DNA of 64,000 nt, from assembly GCA_017979445.1 (NCBI GenBank), contig JADQWC010000178.1, positions 1-64,000 of the forward strand. Reading direction: 5' to 3'. The DNA comes from Akebia trifoliata. Its lineage: Eukaryota > Streptophyta > Magnoliopsida > Ranunculales > Lardizabalaceae. How positions within the stretch are numbered: position 1 is the first letter of the stretch; each line of letters begins with the position of its first letter. The notes beneath the pieces are model-generated. The model was not told the origin of the DNA and made no database searches. It saw only the letters and a program-made list of their open reading frames with translations. Positions 57,601 to 64,000 of this stretch are shown here, in pieces. The translations under genes and the position numbers were made by a program.

Positions 57601-60600
57601 AGCAAAATATGGTGTCTCTGTGGCACATTTTTATTGGAGAATAAGAACATTAGGCTGCATGCCATACAGAACAACGGCTTGGTTAGGAGCCCAATGCGTC
57701 TTAAACTCCTTACCAAAACGTGCCACGCAGACACCATTCTAGATCCTTTTTCTGTCATAAATAGCAGGATATTTGCAAACATAATGTATGATTAATATAC
57801 AGATATTTAATTTATTCAGCAGGCCTTGGATTGTTCCATTTATCTTCATATGCACATTGGTGTCTTTCTGTAATTATTTCTAAGGAAACCATGGTCTAAA
57901 ACCAAATAGAAAATCACGATAGAAATTCTTTAGTACGTCATTTACCAGTAGTATGTGATTATGTATCAATTACACTCTTTGCTTCAGAGGTGTGAGGAAT
58001 GTTAGAAAATGTAGTATTTTATGTTTGATGGAAGAGATGGTGTTAATCAGAGCATTTCCATAGTCTCCTTATGACTCACCATGACAGAATCTTGGCTTGC
58101 AAATCTTTGCACCATGACAGACAATATCCTTGTTTTTTTTTTTTTTTTAACATCAAATGTGGTGTTCTTGGATTCATTTCGTTTGCCATTCTTTAGAGAC
58201 TACATTTAACTGAACTCATCTTTTAAGGGTAAGGTTTTTGTATTCTAGACATTTAGTACCAGTATATCATAAGTATTTGGCATGTTTGTAATACAGTACC
58301 GAATGGAACTAGTAGTTGAGAAACAAATAGAGAGTGGGAAGATATGTGCAAATAACAACCGAAATAAAGTGCACCCAAAGAAGAAGTTATCTTCTCTGTA
58401 GCACCCTTTTTTTGTTAAAGAAACAATCGCTCCAAAAATAAAAATATCCTTTTTTTCTCTCTCTTCCCATTAACCTACCTACCAAGAAAGTCAAACCACT
58501 AAAGGAAGGAACTACTGTACTCCCCATCCCCTACAATTATTAAATCAATAAAAAGGAAGGTTAAAAAAAATATAACGAAAGGAAACTTTAAATTGGTCCA
58601 TTGACTTGCTGTGTTTAGAGAAAGCTCTCTAAACAGAACATGTGAATTATGCATCCACTAGTCACGAAACCGGGTTGGCCTTTGGATTTCCCGCTGAGGT
58701 CCTGCCCTTAGTTTTATCATTAGTTAATGGGAATGAGGTGGACCCTGCCATCGACTTGGCTGTCCACATGAACATCTTGACCATTGATCTCGCCATCGAT
58801 CTCCCCTGGTTGGAACAGACTCAACCTTAAGATGGCATGCATCCATTGGCACATCATCTCACCAAATAGAGTGTTTATATGATTTTCCAATAGAAAAAGA
58901 AATATAGCACCTTCGAGTAACATGTACCCCATTACCTTTGCGAAACCAAGCAAACTTGTATGGTGTAGGTTTCTTCTTCGTTTTTAGTTTTAGCTTATCC
59001 ACCATCTCTTGAGATACCGCATTCTCGTAGCTTCTTCCATCGATAATTAGATTGCATACCTTCCCATAAGCAGTAGTGCACCTTGTATGAAAGATATTGT
59101 TGCGTAACCAATCATCTTCTCCTTCAATGCGTGAAGAATTATACTCCATCTAATAACCAGTGTTTCTCCATGATCACTCCATGTGACTTCATCTGCCTCT
59201 GGTTCATCATGATGACCTTGTTCTTCATTCTCATGCTATTCTTCCCCAAGTGCTTCCTCGGTCAGATTAACGAATCTCTGGTTAGGGAAATCCACAACAA
59301 TATTCCCAAACCCTAGACCTGTAAAGCATTGTGTTGCATTGCTACTCGAAGCATTTGGTTGATTAAGACCCACTACATCACGAAGGTTTGATGATGCCAT
59401 GAAGCTAGATTCCCTAGATGGCAGATTTGTATTTGATCATGATACAACATTGTGAGTAGCACTTCCTCGGTTGAACTTCCACGAGAAGTATCTCATACAC
59501 CTTCATTATTACCCTCTGACTACCGAGCTCCCCTTGACTTGAATTGTTTTTCCACCTTAAGAACTTATATACATCATTGTAGGTCCAATAGGGTTGGAGT
59601 TTCACGACATTGTAAATCTTTTTCCTCAGACCTCCAGGAAACCTGGAAATGGTTTGTTCATTTGGTTCAGTGATTTCGTAACGCATAGCAAGAAGATAAA
59701 ACTCCTCCATATATTTTTCCATGGTGCGATTCTTCTGTTGGAATTTATACATCCTCAAGAAAGTATCCTGCATGTATGACTCGGGTAGAAACTTCTTTTG
59801 AAGTTCGTTTTTCATCGTCTCACAAGAAGTGATTTTTGGTTTTCCCTGCCTTTCCCACTTCATCTTCAACTATTCCCACCAAACTGAGGCAGGCTTCTTG
59901 AGTTTGATGGCAACAACCTTTACTTTGCGATGATCTGGTACTTCTTTGTAGTTGAACACACGCTCTATCATACTGATCCAATCAATAAACTAATTCGGTC
60001 GTATCTTACCCTCAAAATCCGAAATATCGACTCAAGTCGGCATCTCTATTTTGAGTTCCACCACGATAAGTCGTGCGGTAGTGTATATCCTCGTCCTGTC
60101 CTCGTTGCGGTGCATGACGATGGAATGGATTTACATCCTCCTCAGAATCATGGGTTGTTGAACTTGCCTTCTCAGATCATCTATCTCGATATCGTTCAGT
60201 GTTCATCTTAATCTCCTGGTCCACGTCTACGAAGGCCGACCATTGAAGTTTGTTAAAATCACAAACCCCAAAGGAATTTTCTGGCTTTGATAGCAAATAA
60301 TACAGTTGCAAATGGACCTCATATTAGAGAAACAAATAGAGAGTGGGAAGATGTGTTAAAATAATAACTGAAGCAAAGTGCAGCCAAAGAAGAAGTCGTC
60401 CTTTGTAACACCCTTTTTTTACGAAGAAACAATCACTCCAACAAATATATATATCCTCTGTTTTCTTCTCTTCCCGTTAACATATAACTTAGCTACTAAG
60501 AACGTCAAACCAATAAAGGAAGGTACTACTGTACTTCCCATCCTTCACAATTATTAAATCAATTAAAAAGGAACATCCTCTGCCCATACATTTTAATTTT

Positions 60601-62922
60601 ACGACTTCAAATCCTAAAATGGATTTCAAGGCCCATGGAAATCTAACACCAAAGCCTTCTAGATTTCATGAAAAACCTCATATTCAGAAAAAAAAAAACA
60701 GAAAGTTTCAGACAAGAAACTTTTTTCGATTTTTTGATCTAAGGTGTTGAAAATGGACAGCTACCGAGCACCTAAATTAAAAATTAAAATTTAACAATAC
60801 CCGTTTTTTTAATATTATTTTTTTGGAATTTATAGAATTTCATCCTCTACAATGCCATGTCTTCGGATCATGATTTTGATTGCCACAAGTGATCCGATCT
60901 TGAAATTTCATTTTTCCACTGCGGGCAGGAGGGAGAAATTCTGTCCTTTTGCCTACGTCATTAACACCAAATGTAAAACGGCTGCTGGACTGTGAGCAAA
61001 AAATACTCCATGAAACTGGGTTGGCTTTCAGATTTCTTGCTGAGGACGTGCCTTAGTTTCCTCATTAGTTAATGGGAATGAGGTGGGAATAACTTTGTTG
61101 TAGGCTCTGCCATCGACTTGGCTGTCCACATGCCCATCTTGACCATTGATCAGACCATCAGTTTGTGACAAGTCCTGCACTCGTGTATTCAACGTCCTTT
61201 TCTTTTTGTCTTGCAGGTTACCACAAGGATAACAGCAGCTCGCTATGGTGTTAAACTGAGTCCATCTTTTCTTATTCCATCCAATTGGACTGGATGCTTA
61301 GGGGTGATAAATAACTATGAGTCTCTACTTCCCAATAAGAAGGCTCTTTTTGATATTCCTGTTGCACGCACTGCTAGTGCATATTTGACGTCACTAGTTC
61401 TTGCAGTTGCAGCTTTTGTGGCTGATGGAAGCTTCAATGGAGGTGACAATGCTTTGTAAGTCATCTAAGATTCCCTCTATAAAGTTAAGTCTTTCATTGC
61501 GAAGTCTACCTTTCTAGCTTCATTTTCAATGGTAACTCATGACTCAAAATTGACTCAGATGGCCCTAAATCTGTATTGGGCTATTTAACTAGGTAACTAG
61601 GACAATCCATGAAGTTTAACTAAAACATATTTACTACCATAATGAAAGAAGGCGGAGTAGAAGTGGTTCGACACCAAAATTTGAATCTCACAAAACCCAC
61701 GGTCCTATAATCACGTTAGTTTTCAAAATTACAAAATTATTCGTTTTTAGTACGTAATCCTCGAAAACCCTAATAATATTTTAAACTACAAAGAAGCCCT
61801 TTTAATACATGTGTGTTTGCACATGCCACCTTCTAGTATAATTAATGCAAAAAAATTAGTATCTTTTAGGATAAAACATTTGCGTAGAATTGTTTTTTAA
61901 TCTGCTTAGCTTTCTGAATTTTCCAACTACATTTTCAATGTGCAAGCTTAATTACGTATGCTGCAACTTTTTTTTTTTTGCAGGTATATAAGGCCTCAAT
62001 TCTTTTATCACAACCCCTTGCTTTCTTTCATTCAATTTGTTATTGGGCCTTACTCCGATGATCTGGGAAACGTATTGCCTTATGCAGTAGAAGGTGTAGG
62101 GGTTCCTGTTGATCCTCTTGCTTTTGCTGGACTCCTAGGTGTGCCTCTTTAACCTTAATTTTTGTTTTCTCCCAAAGAAAACATTCTTTTTATTTCATTT
62201 TATTTTTCTTGTTCAAGAGAGAAATTTAAAAGATCAGATAGTCTATGATACATGTGTTCATCAATCTGGAATCAATGTGTCACCTCTTGCACATTATATG
62301 TCCTGGAAGCATGTTGACCTGATTATCCTGTTTGATTAGAAGCTTTTCTTTTAATCGTGTGCTCCGTATGTTTCTTTAACTGCTTAAAACTAGGCAAATA
62401 GCTTGTGAAAGACACATACATGACAGAAACACATGATCACTTTAAAATACTCTCATTGGGGCCATCACATTGTTCCTCTACAAATATGGAATTTGGGCCC
62501 ATCTAATTATCTTTGAACCAATTATTGTTGATCATCTAACGTGTCTGGAGTAAAAAAAATGTGCAGGAATGGTTGTGACTTCTTTAAACCTATTGCCATG
62601 TGGAAGACTTGAAGGAGGTCGCATAGCTCAAGCTTTGTTTGGAAGAAATGTTGCAACTCTGCTATCTTTTGGCACATCACTACTACTGGGGATCGGAGGA
62701 CTGAGTGGCAGCGTCCTTTGCTTGGCTTGGGGTTTATTTGCAACCTTTTTCCGAGGTGGAGAAGAAATGCCTGCAAAGGATGAGATGACACCTTTGGGAG
62801 ACGATAGGTATGCATGGGGCTTTGTCCTTTCACTCATCTGTTTCCTTACTCTCTTCCCCAATGGTGGTGGCACATTCTCTAGTTCATTCCTCAATCCACC
62901 ATTTTTCAGGGGAGGTATGTAA
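52784..62922 (+). CDS. EGY3: EGY3, site-2-protease-like chloroplast membrane protein (six coding exons)
   Basis: Exons 52784-53338, 55991-56188, 57043-57267, 61217-61455, 61984-62138 and 62567-62922 join without a frame break to about 575 residues, close to Arabidopsis EGY3. All introns are GT-AG. The N-terminus is Ser-rich and basic, a likely chloroplast transit peptide, followed by a charged coiled-coil-like region (about 75-180). The family motif GNLR is at 211-214. Hydrophobic segments begin near 276, 305, 365, 455, 485 and 545. In active EGY1/EGY2 a zinc-binding HExxH is found; here that region reads GVSEVTTRITAARYG (about 323-337), without the His pair. The second site NLLP....EG (465-474) has Glu in place of Asp. 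It is therefore a presumed non-proteolytic member. Arabidopsis EGY3 is reported as stress-inducible (heat, light, salt). The last residues are uncertain: a donor-like AG|GTATGT overlaps the stop. Confidence 0.94.
53877..54255. mobile_element. Foldback/MITE with two nested inverted repeats
   Basis: Outer arms of about 65 bp (CCACCCTTAGTTTTACCACA and its complement) enclose inner arms (near 53945-53985, 53993-54034, 54105-54145, 54150-54190) that pair with each other (GGAATGAGCTGATTTTTGG and its complement). It is flanked on both sides by TA repeats, suggesting insertion in a TA tract. Non-autonomous. Confidence 0.75.
54500..54606. mobile_element. Short relative of the AGAGAG-ended element inside copy B
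   Basis: Shares the middle (ACCATTCACTTATT) and right end (GGGTGCCAATAGAAACTCTC) with 52292-52406. It is followed by a CT then TA microsatellite. Confidence 0.55.
55991..56188 (+). CDS. EGY3: EGY3 exon 2
   Basis: Residues 186-251, from LRSCFGFDSFF to DDITKQ, with GNLR at 211-214. Acceptor TATTGCAG, donor CAG|GTAAT, phase 0 at both ends. Confidence 0.93.
56560..56850. repeat. Dispersed repeat in EGY3 intron 2, inverted relative of 61615-61850
   Basis: Contains GGCATGTGCAAACACACATG at one end and TTTGGTGTCAAACCACCTTA at the other; the complement of the whole run appears in intron 4. A MITE-like element is likely. The open frame across 56395-56892 lies in it and is not a gene. Confidence 0.65.
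57043..57267 (+). CDS. EGY3: EGY3 exon 3
   Basis: Residues 252-326, VCMVQPKSEMDL to LSILGVSE. Holds the first membrane span (YISAIALCVTTFGTIALMSG). Acceptor CTTTCAG, donor GAG|GTATG, phase 0. Confidence 0.93.
58859..59149 (-). pseudogene. Gypsy protease remnant in EGY3 intron 3
   Basis: NIFHTRCTTAYGKVCNLIID followed by GRSYENAVSQEMVDKLKL and later FSIGKSYKHSIW is the typical plant Gypsy aspartic-protease segment, with the catalytic Asp in IID. The frame ends soon after; RT is missing. Confidence 0.75.
59414..59869 (-). pseudogene. Gypsy gag remnant in EGY3 intron 3
   Basis: MKNELQKKFLPESYMQD followed by TMEKYMEEFYLLAMRYEI and FPGGLRKKIYNVVKLQPYWT is the retrotransposon gag (capsid) core. 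The zinc knuckle was not seen and the frame breaks before the protease. Confidence 0.78.
61217..61455 (+). CDS. EGY3: EGY3 exon 4
   Basis: Residues 327-406, VTTRITAARYGVKLSP to GDNAL; covers the place of the lost HExxH and the next span (TASAYLTSLVLAVAAFVA). Donor TT|GTAAG splits the Leu codon. Confidence 0.93.
61615..61850. repeat. Dispersed repeat in EGY3 intron 4, inverted relative of 56560-56850
   Basis: Reads GGTTCGACACCAAAATTTG ... ATGTGTGTTTGCACATGCCA, the complement of the intron 2 copy with scattered differences. Confidence 0.65.
61984..62138 (+). CDS. EGY3: EGY3 exon 5
   Basis: Residues 406-458, YIRPQFFYHNPLLSF to FAGLL. Acceptor follows a T-run and GCAG; donor CTAG|GTGTG leaves phase 1. 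Confidence 0.92.
62567..62922 (+). CDS. EGY3: EGY3 exon 6
   Basis: Residues 458-575, GMVVTSLNLLPCGRLEGG through FFRGGM. Contains the altered second metal-ligand motif and the last spans. Stop TAA at 62920-62922, overlapping a good splice-donor sequence (GGAG|GTATGT), so a short further exon is possible. Confidence 0.9.
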
Positions 62923-64000
62923 ATATGTGTAACTTTAATTACCATGTATATTGTTTAAATGTATCAATTTCAGTAAATTAAAATATGTCATATGATATGA
63001 CTGATCTAAAGCTTCCAATTAGAAAAATAAAAACCTAGGTTTGATTAAAATACAATCCAAGAGTTTTTCAATTTTCACTTTGGTGTCATGTCTGAATCGT
63101 CTTGTAAGTTGCTTGATTGGTGTGGCACTTGTGCCCACATTGAGGTGGTGAAGGACCAAATCACTATCAAAAAATTATATTATAGGTGTGGATGGGCCCT
63201 ATTTCCCTATCGTTCAAAGAACCCGATCGTGTTTAGACCATGTCAGCTGAAATCTTGAACATTGGATGGGCATCTAGTAATCTCTTGTGGGTGAATTTCT
63301 TAATGAACCTTTATGGTAGGATTTCTTTCGAAACCCTTGGGAAGGAATAAAATCACGTTGATCTGTGTCATTCGTATTGCACCAATCAATGTGTATCCCA
63401 AGGCATATATTAAATATATTTATCATGTCATGTGGTATTATCAAAGATGGGGGAAAGAATTCCAATATAAAGGATTCTTTCTTTATGGTTAATTACCTTA
63501 TTTGGGGTAAAAATGAAGCAGGAGAATCTAATTGCGATCATAATTCATATTCTAGGTTTCTCGGGTTTTTATGTATAGAAAAGGGTATGAGACATTATGA
63601 AAGGGATGGGGAAAAAGATATTCGGCAGTGTGAAGTCTAAGAGCTAACATGAAATTGGGAAACTCATGTTATAGGGATATGAATTATTATTGTTGAATGG
63701 CTCCCATGGTGTCCGTGGATGTACGTGTCTTTGTCGTTCACGTAAATCTCGGTATTTTTTTCTCTTTTCCCGCTTTTCTATCATTTGTGGGATTTCTTTA
63801 TAAGATCTATCAAAAAATCGAAATCTCAAGTTGGATTAGAATTTTTGCATCCACAACACCCCTAATTTTTAGGGGTAACTTGATTGTTCATTTGGTATTA
63901 TATATATACTCTCTCATAATGGCCTTTCAATTGGTGAGATTGATGATTCACATTGTCAAGATACAATTCAAATCGCTGAGATCAACCTTTGAGCCAATCC
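62923..64000. other. 3' flank of EGY3
   Basis: 3' UTR presumably begins here. No further gene is supported. The part 63690-63860 (GTCCGTGGATGTACGTG, CACGTAAATCTCGG, then TTTGCATCCACAACACC) resembles the R-U5 end of a Copia-class LTR on the plus strand, but no matching internal region is visible before the window ends. Confidence 0.35.

Larger units (their letters stand above)
58292..61165 (-). mobile_element. Degenerate Ty3/Gypsy element in EGY3 intron 3, antisense to the gene
   Basis: LTR-like direct repeats lie at 58292-58830 and 60297-61165: both contain AAACAAATAGAGAGTGGGAAG and later GGGAATGAGGTGG; the right copy is longer. Between them, on the minus strand, are gag and protease remnants. 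GGCTTTGATAGCAAA (about 60285) resembles the primer-site side of such elements. Most of pol is absent. Confidence 0.65.

Noticed and set aside
52784..62922. EGY3 as an active zinc metalloprotease
   Set aside because: HExxH is missing and the distal Asp is Glu; the family member is known to lack these residues.
62522..62945. Minus-strand ORFs opposite EGY3 exon 6
   Set aside because: Shadow frames of a well-supported exon.
63274..63829. Small ORFs downstream of EGY3
   Set aside because: No domain, no start context and low-complexity surroundings.

Overview
The window is nuclear DNA of a flowering plant, probably a dicot; the species cannot be fixed from sequence alone. Three relatives of one very large LTR retrotransposon family fill about three quarters of it. 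One intact multi-exon plant gene, EGY3, fills most of the rest. The retroelements belong to Ty3/Gypsy, Tat/Ogre type. They have a degenerate first RNase H followed by a second complete (archaeal-type) RNase H, an integrase without chromodomain, about 2.1 kb LTRs with TGTAGACA/TGTCTACA ends, an 18-base primer-binding site, long repeat-filled leaders, and (in two of them) an extra ORF upstream of gag.

Layout. Element 1 (minus strand, about <1-12697) runs off the left edge and shows pol, protease, gag, two hairpin-rich tandem arrays, leader, primer site and 5' LTR. It sits inside the 5' LTR of element 2 (plus, 12698-28635), an older degenerate copy that has lost its second RNase H and integrase. 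Element 2 itself sits in an older minus-strand LTR remnant (28636-29460). Element 3 (plus, 29494-48866) is complete, with two similar LTRs and a perfect CCCTA target duplication. It has an extra ORF1 (plant-mobile-domain/DUF7745-like by eye), gag-protease-G-patch, pol, and a long 3' region.

The most striking content is in that 3' region. Elements 2 and 3 both carry, in sense orientation between integrase and 3' LTR, an intronless piece of a host HD-ZIP class IV homeodomain gene (ATML1/PDF2/HDG type). It covers the START domain to the C-terminus and lacks homeodomain and zipper. The two copies have different internal deletions, so the capture predates their split.

From 48872 to 64000 the sequence is gene space. 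It holds a decayed RNase H fragment, a family of small terminal-inverted-repeat elements around EGY3 exon 1, and EGY3 (six coding exons, 52784-62922, about 575 residues), a chloroplast site-2-protease-like membrane protein whose metal-binding motif is lost. Its introns hold a foldback element, an inverted pair of repeats (introns 2 and 4) and an antisense Ty3/Gypsy gag-protease remnant (intron 3). Nothing bacterial, no CRISPR array and no tRNA or rRNA gene was seen.
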